Assembly: GCA_016292805.1 (NCBI GenBank)
Contig: JAEDFM010000047.1
Coordinates: forward strand, 1-14,780
From: Treponema sp.
GTDB lineage: Bacteria; Spirochaetota; Spirochaetia; Treponematales; Treponemataceae
Length of the DNA stretch: 14,780 nucleotides
Direction of reading: 5' to 3'
Under the pieces are notes generated by a model. The model did no database searches and was not told the DNA's origin. It saw only the letters and a program-made list of their open reading frames with translations. This document shows, in pieces, positions 6,468 through 13,999 of this stretch. Within the stretch, counting starts at the first letter, position 1, and each line of letters begins with the position of its first letter. The translations under genes and the position numbers were made by a program.

Positions 6468-7009
6468 TATAGTTCATCCAAAAACATCTGGCGTGTTATT
6501 TCTTCACCAGATTTCTGTACATTAGAATATTGTTTAAGACTGTCAAAAATTTTATTATCCATATATTTTAAAGCTAATGGTTTTTCCAGAGACATTGTGT
6601 ATTCATCATTTTTCCAGGTTGCACTTTCTGGAGAGATTTTATCTGGTTCTCCATATTTGTTGCATAAAGTGGTAAAAATGTTGTAGTAATCCATTTTTGC
6701 AGGATTTACATTAATAGTAATAATATATAACTGATCTTCTGAAAACTGGAACCAGCAGCGTTCCAGAAATGAAGATCCTATACCTGTCGTTGCATCTGTT
6801 TCTATAAGAACTTTATTTACACCTGGTAAAAGTGAAACATCTCGGTCTCCATGGTAACCAAAGCCTGGATCTTTAATTAAAGCTGCTTTTGTGTCATCCA
6901 GGGACATACCTAATTTGATGTTTTTGTAACCATCAGGAAGGTCTTTTGCGTTGAGTCCGAATAATGATGTAAGAAAAATAGCAGATAAAATAAATTTTCG
7001 TACTTTCAT
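6467..7009 (-). CDS. Secreted protein of unknown function (180 residues)
   Basis: I cannot assign a named family. The protein begins with a signal peptide (MKVRKFILSAIFLTSLFGLNA, probable cleavage after Ala21) and should be periplasmic. The mature part has the layout of small periplasmic domains found in many bacteria: KLGMSLDDTKAAL near the start, then a strand-rich part with CWFQFSEDQLYIITINVN, a helix ending CNKYGEP, and a strand with ATWKNDEYTMSLEK. It lies 27 bases after the cNMP regulator and is coupled to the DUF192 gene by TAATG. The ribosome-binding site is poor (AGG one base before ATG), and no in-frame alternative start is evident just upstream. Confidence 0.8.
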   Translation of the reverse strand: MKVRKFILSAIFLTSLFGLNAKDLPDGYKNIKLGMSLDDTKAALIKDPGFGYHGDRDVSLLPGVNKVLIETDATTGIGSSFLERCWFQFSEDQLYIITINVNPAKMDYYNIFTTLCNKYGEPDKISPESATWKNDEYTMSLEKPLALKYMDNKIFDSLKQYSNVQKSGEEITRQMFLDEL

Positions 7010-7036
7010 GCCTAGATTATCGGCATAAATTTAAAA

Positions 7037-8224
7037 CTAATTATTATTTTGTTTGCGATAGAAAGCTGCCTGTTTAGAAAGTTCAACCATGTCTTTAATG
7101 AAAATCTTTCCATCAACAATTTTAATGTGAGAATCCTGCTGGAATTCATAAATTGCTTTTGGCTGCTGAGCATGTGGGATACCACACATATTGGCAATAT
7201 CCTGTGGAGTAAGTTCAGTCTGTTTCTGTTTGCTCTGTAACGAATCCATCTGAATCTTCTGTTTTTCAAGCTGTAATGAAAGCATATCAATCATTTTTGC
7301 AAGTGGATCACGGATGTTTGCATTATCAAGCTGACGATACATAGACCAGAGTCTGTCGGCAAGTGTTGTGGTAAGGCGGGAAATCATTTGAGGCTGTGTT
7401 GTTACCATCTGATTAAAGTTAGCAAGGTTTACAACCATTAAGCGACAATCGCTGTGGGCAATAGCACTGGCAGAACGAGGTTTATTTTCTAGTAAAGCCA
7501 TTTCTCCAAACATATCACCCTTTTTTAATACAGCAAGAATAACTTCATTTCCGTTTACAACTTTTGAAATAGCAACTTCTCCGCTCTGAATAATGTATAG
7601 GTCTTTACCACGCTGTGATTCAGAGAAGATCATTGTATTCTGTGGATATTCAAGAATAGATTCCTGGGAAGGTTCAAGATAAGCAGGATGTGCTTTGGCT
7701 TTTAATGCAAGGAAGCGTTTTTTTGCATCTTCTGCATTTGGTCCTGTTGGTCTTGTTTTTAAGTATTGATAATAAGCGTATGTAGCAATATCAATTTTGT
7801 ATGCTTCATCGTAAAATTTAGCAACCTTATAAATCTGTTCATAAGATTCTGTAACAACTGAATTAAGTGTTGCTTTTGTAAGCATTTCGTTCATGACACG
7901 CATTCGGTTAGCAAAGGTTTTAATGATTTTTAAAGCTACTGGTGTGTTTTTTACGATAAGATCTGGGTACTGTTCTTTTTTTACTGCAATGGCAACTACT
8001 TCTTCAGCTGCAATTGCAGTTTCAATCTGAAGGTGGCCTGACATACAAGGTACTACACCAACGAAGTCTCCAGGTCCAAAAATAACAGAGGTAGTTCCGT
8101 TTCCAGAAGATTTGTAACACTGTACACGCCCCTGCTGAATAATGAAAAAGCGATCACTGTTGGCTTTTCCTTCAACAACTATGTACGAGCCTTTTGGAAA
8201 TCTGCATATTTGTAACTGCAACAA
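7037..8224 (-). CDS. CRP-like regulator with two cyclic-nucleotide-binding domains
   Basis: A 395-residue cytoplasmic protein with two cNMP-binding beta-barrels. The second (about 185-300) has a complete phosphate-binding cassette, FGEMALLENKPRSASA at residues 239-254, including Glu241 and Arg250 expected to hold the ribose and phosphate. The first (about 5-115) lacks these: the matching segment reads FVGVVPCMSGHLQIETA. A helical linker (120-180) separates them. The C-terminal part (338-378) aligns by eye with the CRP winged helix (TPQDIANMCGIP and then DGKIFIKD), but the recognition helix contains prolines, so DNA binding is uncertain. The start is TTG at 8224, nine bases after AGAGGGG; an in-frame stop sits three codons upstream and no early ATG is in frame. 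A second TTG follows directly. Confidence 0.9.
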   Translation of the reverse strand: MLQLQICRFPKGSYIVVEGKANSDRFFIIQQGRVQCYKSSGNGTTSVIFGPGDFVGVVPCMSGHLQIETAIAAEEVVAIAVKKEQYPDLIVKNTPVALKIIKTFANRMRVMNEMLTKATLNSVVTESYEQIYKVAKFYDEAYKIDIATYAYYQYLKTRPTGPNAEDAKKRFLALKAKAHPAYLEPSQESILEYPQNTMIFSESQRGKDLYIIQSGEVAISKVVNGNEVILAVLKKGDMFGEMALLENKPRSASAIAHSDCRLMVVNLANFNQMVTTQPQMISRLTTTLADRLWSMYRQLDNANIRDPLAKMIDMLSLQLEKQKIQMDSLQSKQKQTELTPQDIANMCGIPHAQQPKAIYEFQQDSHIKIVDGKIFIKDMVELSKQAAFYRKQNNN

Positions 8225-8250
8225 AACTAATTACCCCTCTTATCTTTAAA

Positions 8251-8279
8251 ATTATAAAATTACACATCAAATTTGTCAA
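8251..8279 (-). promoter_or_regulatory. Consensus sigma70 promoter for the cNMP regulator unit
   Basis: On the minus strand, TTGACA (8279-8274) and TATAAT (8256-8251) are both perfect and separated by exactly 17 bases. Transcription would start near 8244, giving about 20 bases of leader with AGAGGGG before the TTG start. It lies in the 72-base gap after murB and is the strongest promoter in the window. It would drive the regulator, the secreted protein and the DUF192 gene. Confidence 0.88.
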
Positions 8280-8296
8280 TTTCACTATTGGGCATT

Positions 8297-9280
8297 TTAA
8301 GAAAGGAATATAATTTCTGGTTCCAGTTTATAACCAAATTGATTTTGAACCTGGGTTTGAATATATGTAACAAGGTCTAGAATATCTTTTTGAGTGGCAT
8401 TCCCTGTATTCACAATGAAGTTTCCGTGAAAATCAGCAATTCTGGCTCCACCAATCTGGTAGCCCTTTAAACCTGCTTCATCAATAATCTTTCCAGATGG
8501 TTTACCAAACAGATGATTATTTTTAAAAACAGAGCCTGCACTTGGAAATTTAAAGTGACCTTTATCAACTCGTTCTGCAATGTATTTTTTACAGTCTGCT
8601 TCAATAGTCTGGTGTTCTGTTTCGGTTTGCTGCTCTAATAAAAATGTGGCAGTTGTAATAAAACGGTTGTTGCCCTGAAATGGAGACCTTTTGTAATCCC
8701 AATCATCAGGATTTTTAAGAATGTGGTGAAGTTTTACAGAAGTATTCATATATTCCATATAAGTTGTAGAAAAAAGAACATCAGATATGGATTTTTCAAA
8801 GCAGCGGGCATTCATAAATAATGCACCACCCACAGTTCCAGGAAGACCGGCAAACTGTTCTACACCGTGAATATTATTTTTTGTACAGAAGTTTACAAGG
8901 GTAGCAATTGAAGTACCAGAGAAACAGGTAACAAGGCACTGGTTTGGAGTAAGTTCAATTTTACCAAAATCTTCAGGGCAGTTTTCGGCTTCCATATAAT
9001 CGATTTCGGAAAAACTTTGTGTAGAAATGATTACGCCGTCATAGTGATCTGGAAAAACAATATTGCTGCCGCCACCTAAAATAAAAAACTTTGCTTTTGC
9101 TTCCAGCAAAACAGAAAGAACAATCTGGAAAGAGTAGTAATTAATTGGTTTAATAAAAAGATCGGTAGTTCCACCAACTTTAAATGTAGATTTGTTTGCT
9201 AAAGGTTCATTAAGTAAAATTTCACCTTTGAAAGCATCGTAATTTTTAATTGTGGCAATAATTTCATCGTAATTTTTCAC
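8297..9280 (-). CDS. murB: UDP-N-acetylenolpyruvoylglucosamine reductase
   Basis: MurB reduces UDP-GlcNAc-enolpyruvate to UDP-MurNAc using NADPH and FAD, the second step of peptidoglycan synthesis in the cytoplasm. The 327-residue protein has the FAD-binding ILGGGSNI (67-74) and GLPGTVGGALFMNA (145-158). The likely catalytic residues are Arg198 in YKRSPF, Ser250 in FPSAGSVFKN and Glu322 in LEPEI. The FPSAGSVFKN form and overall plan resemble type II MurB. The start is GTG, with AGG 12 bases upstream (a rather long gap); an in-frame TAG four codons upstream excludes a longer start. It is divergent from cysS and followed by the strong promoter of the cNMP unit, so it may be transcribed alone. 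Confidence 0.97.
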   Translation of the reverse strand: MKNYDEIIATIKNYDAFKGEILLNEPLANKSTFKVGGTTDLFIKPINYYSFQIVLSVLLEAKAKFFILGGGSNIVFPDHYDGVIISTQSFSEIDYMEAENCPEDFGKIELTPNQCLVTCFSGTSIATLVNFCTKNNIHGVEQFAGLPGTVGGALFMNARCFEKSISDVLFSTTYMEYMNTSVKLHHILKNPDDWDYKRSPFQGNNRFITTATFLLEQQTETEHQTIEADCKKYIAERVDKGHFKFPSAGSVFKNNHLFGKPSGKIIDEAGLKGYQIGGARIADFHGNFIVNTGNATQKDILDLVTYIQTQVQNQFGYKLEPEIIFLS

Positions 9281-9330
9281 AAAGATATTCTACCTGTTTT
9301 GGAGAATGGGAACAAGTGAGTAAACCTCTA

Positions 9331-9360
9331 ATTATAAATAAGAAATCTCTTATCTTCTTA
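9331..9360 (-). promoter_or_regulatory. Candidate murB promoter
   Basis: A perfect TATAAT (9336-9331, minus strand) lies 50 bases upstream of the murB GTG, but the -35 region is poor (TAAGAA at 9360-9355, 18-base spacing). It is placed in the 155-base divergent gap between murB and cysS. Confidence 0.4.
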
Positions 9361-9374
9361 TTATCTGTATATTA

Positions 9375-9403
9375 TTTTCAATGACACGGAAATTTGTTAT
9401 ATT
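9375..9403 (+). promoter_or_regulatory. Candidate cysS promoter
   Basis: TTTTCA (9375-9380) and TATATT (9398-9403) are 17 bases apart, and the -10 is preceded by TG one base away (TGT, 9395-9397), giving an extended -10. Start of transcription would be near 9410, about 26 bases before the cysS ATG. The minus-strand murB promoter candidate lies on the other side of the same gap. Confidence 0.5.
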
Positions 9404-9435
9404 AAGGACATAAATTAAATTTTCAGAGGTAAAAT

Positions 9436-10986
9436 ATGAGTTTGAAATTGTACAACACAATGGGACACAAAATGGAAGAGTTTAAACCAATTACAGAAGG
9501 TAAATGTGGTTTTTATGGTTGTGGACCTACAGTTTATAACTATGCTCATATTGGAAACTTACGCGCCTACGTTTTTCTTGATATTCTTGATAAAACCTTG
9601 CAGATGCTTGGTTATGATATTAAGCATGTTATGAATATTACTGATGTTGGCCACTTAACTGGGGATGCTGACGACGGTGAAGATAAAATGAAAAAATCGG
9701 CAGCTGAAAGACACCAGTCTGTACTTGAAGTTGCAAAATTCTATACAGATGCTTTTATGGCTGATATTGGAGCTTTGAATATTCGTACTCCAGATGTTGT
9801 ATGTAAGGCTACTGAACACATTCCAGAAATGATTGCTCTTATTCAGGAAATCGAAAAGAACGGTCATACATATATGGCTGGCGGAAACCTTTACTACGAT
9901 ATTTCAACTTACCCTGATTATGGTAAGCTTGCTAATTTGAATCTTGATGAACTTAAGGCTGGAGCTGGTAAACGTAAGGTTGTAGTTGTTGATGAAAATA
10001 AACGCAATCCTGGTGACTTTGTTCTCTGGTTTACAAAATCTAAATTTGAAGATCAGGCTATGACTTGGGATTCTCCTTGGGGGCGCGGTTATCCTGGATG
10101 GCACATTGAATGTTCTGCTATGTCTATGAAATATCTTGGTAAACACTTTGATATTCACACTGGTGGTATTGACCATGTTCCAGTTCATCATACAAACGAA
10201 ATTGCTCAGTCTGAAGGAAGTTTTGATGAAGCTGAAAGAGCAAAAGGTCCTTGGGTAAATTACTGGCTTCATAACGAATTCCTTATTCTGGAAGGCGGAA
10301 AGATGAGTAAGTCTAGCGGACACTTTATTACTTTGCAGACTACTTTACCTGCCGAAAAAGGCTTTTCTTTGAAGGATAAGGGCTATGAACCATTGGATTA
10401 TCGTTTCTTCCTTTTGGGCGGACACTACAGAAAGCAGCTGGTATTCAGTCTTGAAGCTTTGGATTCTGCTAAATCTGGCCGCGCAGCTTTGAATCAGCGT
10501 GTTGCAAAACTTATTTCTAAAGCTAATGATGAAGAAAAACTTGGACTAACCCTTGAAAATTTTGCTCAGGTTCTTGGTGAAAATTCTTACGAAGGGGAAA
10601 ATTACGCTAAATTTGTTGAAGGACTTTCTAACGACCTGGCAACTCCAGTAGCTATGGCTGCTATGCAGAAGGAATCCAATGGAAAAGGTAATGTAAAAGC
10701 TTCAGACGCTCTTGCTGCAATCTTTAAAATGGATAAAGTTCTTAGCCTTAGCGTAATAGAAAATGCATTTAAAGTTATTGAAGAACAGAAAAAAGTTGCA
10801 GGTTTGCAGGCAGATGCCCATGCAGGTGACCCTGAAGCTGCAGAAATTGATGGATTAGTTGCAGAACGAACTGCCGCTAAAAAGAACAAGGACTTTGCCC
10901 GAGCCGACGAAATCCGTAATCAGCTTACAGCTCGCGGAATTACAATTATTGATACTCCAACTGGACCAACCTGGCGCCGCGGATAA
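9436..10986 (+). CDS. cysS: Cysteinyl-tRNA synthetase
   Basis: A class I aminoacyl-tRNA synthetase that charges tRNA-Cys. In the 516-residue protein the HIGH-type motif is HIGN (38-41) in GCGPTVYNYAHIGNLR, and the KMSKS motif is at 289-293 (GGKMSKSSGHF). The zinc ligands that recognise the cysteine thiol are in place: Cys29, Cys226 (WHIECS), His251 and Glu255 (HHTNEIAQSE). The C-terminal end, with KNKDFARADEIRNQL and GPTWRR, is the usual CysRS finish. Length is somewhat above the 461 residues of the E. coli enzyme. ATG is five bases after AGAGGT (9425-9430). Only 35 bases, with no terminator, separate it from the sigma-factor gene, so the two may be cotranscribed. Confidence 0.98.
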   Translation: MSLKLYNTMGHKMEEFKPITEGKCGFYGCGPTVYNYAHIGNLRAYVFLDILDKTLQMLGYDIKHVMNITDVGHLTGDADDGEDKMKKSAAERHQSVLEVAKFYTDAFMADIGALNIRTPDVVCKATEHIPEMIALIQEIEKNGHTYMAGGNLYYDISTYPDYGKLANLNLDELKAGAGKRKVVVVDENKRNPGDFVLWFTKSKFEDQAMTWDSPWGRGYPGWHIECSAMSMKYLGKHFDIHTGGIDHVPVHHTNEIAQSEGSFDEAERAKGPWVNYWLHNEFLILEGGKMSKSSGHFITLQTTLPAEKGFSLKDKGYEPLDYRFFLLGGHYRKQLVFSLEALDSAKSGRAALNQRVAKLISKANDEEKLGLTLENFAQVLGENSYEGENYAKFVEGLSNDLATPVAMAAMQKESNGKGNVKASDALAAIFKMDKVLSLSVIENAFKVIEEQKKVAGLQADAHAGDPEAAEIDGLVAERTAAKKNKDFARADEIRNQLTARGITIIDTPTGPTWRRG

Positions 10987-11021
10987 TTTGTATTAATTAT
11001 TGTAACTATTGGAGATTTAGG

Positions 11022-11594
11022 GTGTTTAATAATTTAGTAGAAGAAAGTCAGACTGTACTCAATGTGTCTCTTAATGCTGGCAATCCTGCTGATTTCAAAA
11101 AGATTTATGATGAATGTATGGCAATGCTGTTTAAGATTTCCTACAGAATTGTAAATGATGAAGAAGCTGCAGAAGACCTGGCTCATGACTCTTTAATTAA
11201 GGCTAACGAAAAAGAACTTACATTCCCTTCTTTGAACGATGCCAAATACTGGCTTATTCGAGTTGTAAAGAATGCATCATTGAATTACATCAAACGAAAG
11301 GAACGGGAACGCAAGGCTTACGAAAAGGTTTTATACGAAGATCATAAAAAAGCTGACAATGGGGAAATTGATTTACTGAAGCAAGAATCAATGCAGAAGG
11401 CTAGGGAAGCTCTGAAAAAACTTCCAAAAAACCTTCAGGATGTACTTATGCTCCGTGAATATGGAGATATGAATTATAAGGAAATCGGGAAGGTGCTTGG
11501 CATTACAGAAGGTAATGTAAAGGTAAGAATTTTCAGAGCCAGGGAACAGCTGGTTAAATTAATAGGAGAAGATAATGTCTTTTTGCCCGAGTAA
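11022..11594 (+). CDS. ECF-family RNA polymerase sigma factor (RpoE-like)
   Basis: A 190-residue group 4 sigma factor with only regions 2 and 4. Region 2 (about 25-100) contains FKISYRIVNDEEAAEDLAHD, for core binding and -10 recognition, and AKYWLIRVVKNASLNYIKRK. Region 4 (about 128-185) contains LPKNLQDVLMLREYGDMNYK and the helix-turn-helix EIGKVLGITEGNVKVRIFRA, which reads the -35. The start is GTG, seven bases after GGAG (11011-11014). The anti-sigma gene starts 20 bases before this gene ends, the standard arrangement for keeping the two in step. From memory, T. pallidum has a sigma-24 gene (TP0092) in a comparable setting; whether they are orthologues was not tested. Confidence 0.95.
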   Translation: MFNNLVEESQTVLNVSLNAGNPADFKKIYDECMAMLFKISYRIVNDEEAAEDLAHDSLIKANEKELTFPSLNDAKYWLIRVVKNASLNYIKRKERERKAYEKVLYEDHKKADNGEIDLLKQESMQKAREALKKLPKNLQDVLMLREYGDMNYKEIGKVLGITEGNVKVRIFRAREQLVKLIGEDNVFLPE

Positions 11595-12261
11595 AGATAT
11601 TCATTCTGTTTATTTAGATAACGAACTGCCTGAAATTTATAAGGCTGAATACGAAGCACATATTAAGGTATGTCCTAAGTGTCAACAGGAGCTTGCTAAA
11701 ATTCGTAAGCTCCATGATTTGTTTAACGCTGATGCTTCATCAATTACACCTGATACTCATTATCTGGATCAGAGTTTTGAACGATTAAAGATGAAGATGA
11801 AATTCAGTAAAACAACTGGCCGTAAAACTGAGCCACAGAATAAATTCAGCTTCCATAATTTAGGTTATGTTGGTGTGGCTGCTGCTGCCGCTGCTGTTTT
11901 TGCACTGGTAATACCAGTCAGAATCAATTCTGCAAAGGTTCAGCCTTCAGCTTCTGTTGCGCCTGTAATGCCACTTGCTGCAAATAATGTTTCTTTTGAT
12001 AGTGGAAAAAGTACAGTCATTTCCGGTAATATAGATAGTACAGTTTTAAAGTCTGGAAAGTCTGTAATGGCTAGAAATGTAAGCACTTCTTCAAATGCTG
12101 CACAAAAGGCGCCAATTTCCTTTGTGGGAAACAATGAAGTTGAATTACTTCGTCCGGAATTTGAAACAATTTCAATTAAGATAACTCTTCCTGGTATTGA
12201 TTCAGTTCCTGTAACAACTGAAGTTCAATTACCAATGGATGTTGTTTCGGGCAGATACTAG
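11575..12261 (+). CDS. Membrane-anchored zinc-finger anti-sigma factor
   Basis: A 228-residue single-pass membrane protein. The cytoplasmic N-terminus has the zinc-binding anti-sigma signature His29-x3-Cys33-x2-Cys36 (HIKVCPKC), preceded by SVYLDNELPEIYKAEYEAH as in ZAS-type proteins; Cys4 could also take part. One transmembrane segment, about 95-114 and Ala-rich (GVAAAAAAVFALVIPV), leads to a periplasmic domain of some 110 residues that I do not recognise, ending with a strand-rich part. It should hold the upstream sigma factor at the membrane until an envelope signal arrives; that is inferred from the family. ATG follows AGGAG (11564-11568) by six bases and overlaps the sigma gene by 20 bases. 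Its TAG stop touches the GTG of the next gene. Confidence 0.92.
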   Translation: MSFCPSKDIHSVYLDNELPEIYKAEYEAHIKVCPKCQQELAKIRKLHDLFNADASSITPDTHYLDQSFERLKMKMKFSKTTGRKTEPQNKFSFHNLGYVGVAAAAAAVFALVIPVRINSAKVQPSASVAPVMPLAANNVSFDSGKSTVISGNIDSTVLKSGKSVMARNVSTSSNAAQKAPISFVGNNEVELLRPEFETISIKITLPGIDSVPVTTEVQLPMDVVSGRY

Positions 12262-13971
12262 GTGAACACAACAAAAAAAATAAGCTACTATTTTAGACGC
12301 TATCCTGCAGTAAGAGTTTTAATTGTGCTTACAATTATTGGGCTTATTGCAGGCTCTTCTGTTTTAATCAGTTATAGAACAAAAAGCATTCCAGAAATCA
12401 CTTCTATAAATCCTCCTGTTGGGGTGCCGGGAGATGTAATTGTAATTACAGGTAAAAACTTTGGGGCAACCAGAGATATGAGCTATGTTGAGTTTTCGGG
12501 CTCTAAGCTTACAGCCAGCGCTTATATTTCCTGGAGCGATACAAAAATTAAACTGGTTTTGCCTGCTAATATTCAGGATGGACTTGTTGTTGTTGGAACA
12601 AAGGATTCCCGCTCAAAACCATCTCTTTTTGCTAACGAAATTGATATTCCAGTTCCAGTTCCAGAGGTTAAGCTTTCTTCTAAACCTGTTATAACTTCTT
12701 TGAATAATCAGAACTATGTGGCTGGAGATTTGCTTGTAATTCATGGTAATAACTTTGGAGATTCACGAAATACATCTAAGGTTTTATTTACAGTTGATTA
12801 TGATGATAAACTGGCTCAGGCTGAATTTACAAACATCAACATGTACACAGAAAACATGATTGAAGCTTCAGATTTTGAAAATGCCTACGAATACTGGAGT
12901 AATTCCGAAATCAGAGTTCGCATTCCAGATGGTGTTTGTTCTGGCATGGTTGTAGTTGATACCGGAAGTGAAAAATCTGAGCCATACAAAATTAATATTA
13001 CAGGTCCTGTAAGAAAACATTACAAGGCTCGTAAAATCTATCTTATGAACTACACGGCAGATATTGCTGACATTTATACAAATGATGTTTCTACAATCAC
13101 TTTGCGCTGTCCAATTCCTGCAACGACTGCTTATCAGCCTGATATTCAGATTACAGAAACTAATCCTTCTCCAATCTTAATGAATTATCAGAACAATTTG
13201 ATTCATCAGCTGACAAAAACAAAGAACTATGTTCCAAAAACTGTGTTCAGCCAGACTTTTGTTCTTCCTGTTTACGAAGTTACTACAGTTTTGCCTGCAG
13301 ACAGACTCACTTCTTACCGTCAGGGAACATTGCCATTCGTAGATAATGCTTTGAAAGCTGATACTCTTGTTCCAAGTGATGATGAAAATGTTGTAAAACT
13401 TGCGGCTTCAATTATTGGAAAGGAAAAATCTTCTTATAACAAGGCTAAACTTATTTACAATTACATGTGTGATAATTTTAAGGTTCAGGAAAAAGTTAGA
13501 AAAGGCGATTCTGATCCTTTAGATTTAATAAAATCTAAAAAAGGTGATGCATACGATTATGCTATTGTTTATACAGCTTTACTTAGAGCTGCAGGTGTTC
13601 CAGCATTAACAGATGCTGGTGTTCTTGTTCTTCAGGAACAGGCTACACAGGCCCACTGGTGGTGTGAATTCTACATTCCATCTGTAGGCTGGATTCCAGT
13701 TGATCCTGCAATTGGTTCTGGACTTAAATATAACCGCTGGAATGAAGGTGGAGAATCGGTTGATGTTAAAAGTTATTACTTTGGTAATATGGATTCACAT
13801 CACATTACATTCTCTCGCGGCTGGAATGAACTTAAACCTTTCAGTCAGGAAAACAAAATCGTTCAGCAGCCAAGAAGCTTTGCTTTACAGGGAATCTGGG
13901 AAGAAGCTTCTTCAAATACAATAAAATACAGCTCTTACTGGAGCTTACCTGTAATAAAAGGTATATACTAG
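12262..13971 (+). CDS. Membrane-anchored IPT/TIG and transglutaminase-like protein, probably non-catalytic
   Basis: A 569-residue protein with a short cytoplasmic basic start, one membrane helix (about 17-36) and a large outside part. Two IPT/TIG immunoglobulin-like domains follow (about 44-128 with PPVGVPGDVIVITGKNFG, and 142-248 with AGDLLVIHGNNFG), joined by a short Pro-Val linker. After a region I do not recognise comes a transglutaminase-like fold (about 395-485): KSKKGDAYDYAIVYTALLRA, then AHWWCEFYIPSVGWIPVDPA. The expected catalytic Cys position in GxCxDxA is Ala430 (GCA at 13549-13551), while His465 and Asp481 of the triad are kept. GTG abuts the anti-sigma stop with no gap and no clear ribosome-binding site, pointing to coupled translation. 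A sensing role for the sigma pair is inference. Confidence 0.9.
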   Translation: MNTTKKISYYFRRYPAVRVLIVLTIIGLIAGSSVLISYRTKSIPEITSINPPVGVPGDVIVITGKNFGATRDMSYVEFSGSKLTASAYISWSDTKIKLVLPANIQDGLVVVGTKDSRSKPSLFANEIDIPVPVPEVKLSSKPVITSLNNQNYVAGDLLVIHGNNFGDSRNTSKVLFTVDYDDKLAQAEFTNINMYTENMIEASDFENAYEYWSNSEIRVRIPDGVCSGMVVVDTGSEKSEPYKINITGPVRKHYKARKIYLMNYTADIADIYTNDVSTITLRCPIPATTAYQPDIQITETNPSPILMNYQNNLIHQLTKTKNYVPKTVFSQTFVLPVYEVTTVLPADRLTSYRQGTLPFVDNALKADTLVPSDDENVVKLAASIIGKEKSSYNKAKLIYNYMCDNFKVQEKVRKGDSDPLDLIKSKKGDAYDYAIVYTALLRAAGVPALTDAGVLVLQEQATQAHWWCEFYIPSVGWIPVDPAIGSGLKYNRWNEGGESVDVKSYYFGNMDSHHITFSRGWNELKPFSQENKIVQQPRSFALQGIWEEASSNTIKYSSYWSLPVIKGIY

Positions 13972-13988
13972 TTATAGAAAGGTCATGT

Positions 13989-13993
13989 GGAGG
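13989..13993 (+). promoter_or_regulatory. Ribosome-binding site that decides the UMP kinase start
   Basis: GGAGG at 13989-13993 lies six bases before the ATG at 14000. The in-frame ATG at 13985 lies just upstream of this site and would add five residues (MWRFN) without a usable ribosome-binding site at the right spacing. Confidence 0.85.
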
Positions 13994-13999
13994 TTTAAT

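Noticed and set aside
7012..7290. 92-codon minus-strand frame overlapping the end of the cNMP regulator in another frame
   Set aside because: It covers the conserved winged-helix end of the regulator and its translation is unlike any protein I know.
9904..10323. 139-codon minus-strand open frame inside cysS
   Set aside because: It is antisense to the conserved catalytic core, its translation shows no known domain, and no promoter or ribosome-binding site is evident.
10602..10889. 95-codon minus-strand frame rich in Ala and Ser inside the 3' part of cysS
   Set aside because: It mirrors Ala-rich codons on the coding strand; long open antisense frames are expected there.
10987..11021. Self-regulated ECF promoter directly before the sigma gene
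   Set aside because: The 35-base gap has no GAAC-type -35 with a correctly spaced -10; cotranscription with cysS is simpler, though a promoter inside cysS cannot be excluded.
13985..13999. Longer UMP kinase start adding MWRFN
   Set aside because: The strong GGAGG lies after this ATG and fits the ATG at 14000; the extra residues are not part of the family N-terminus.
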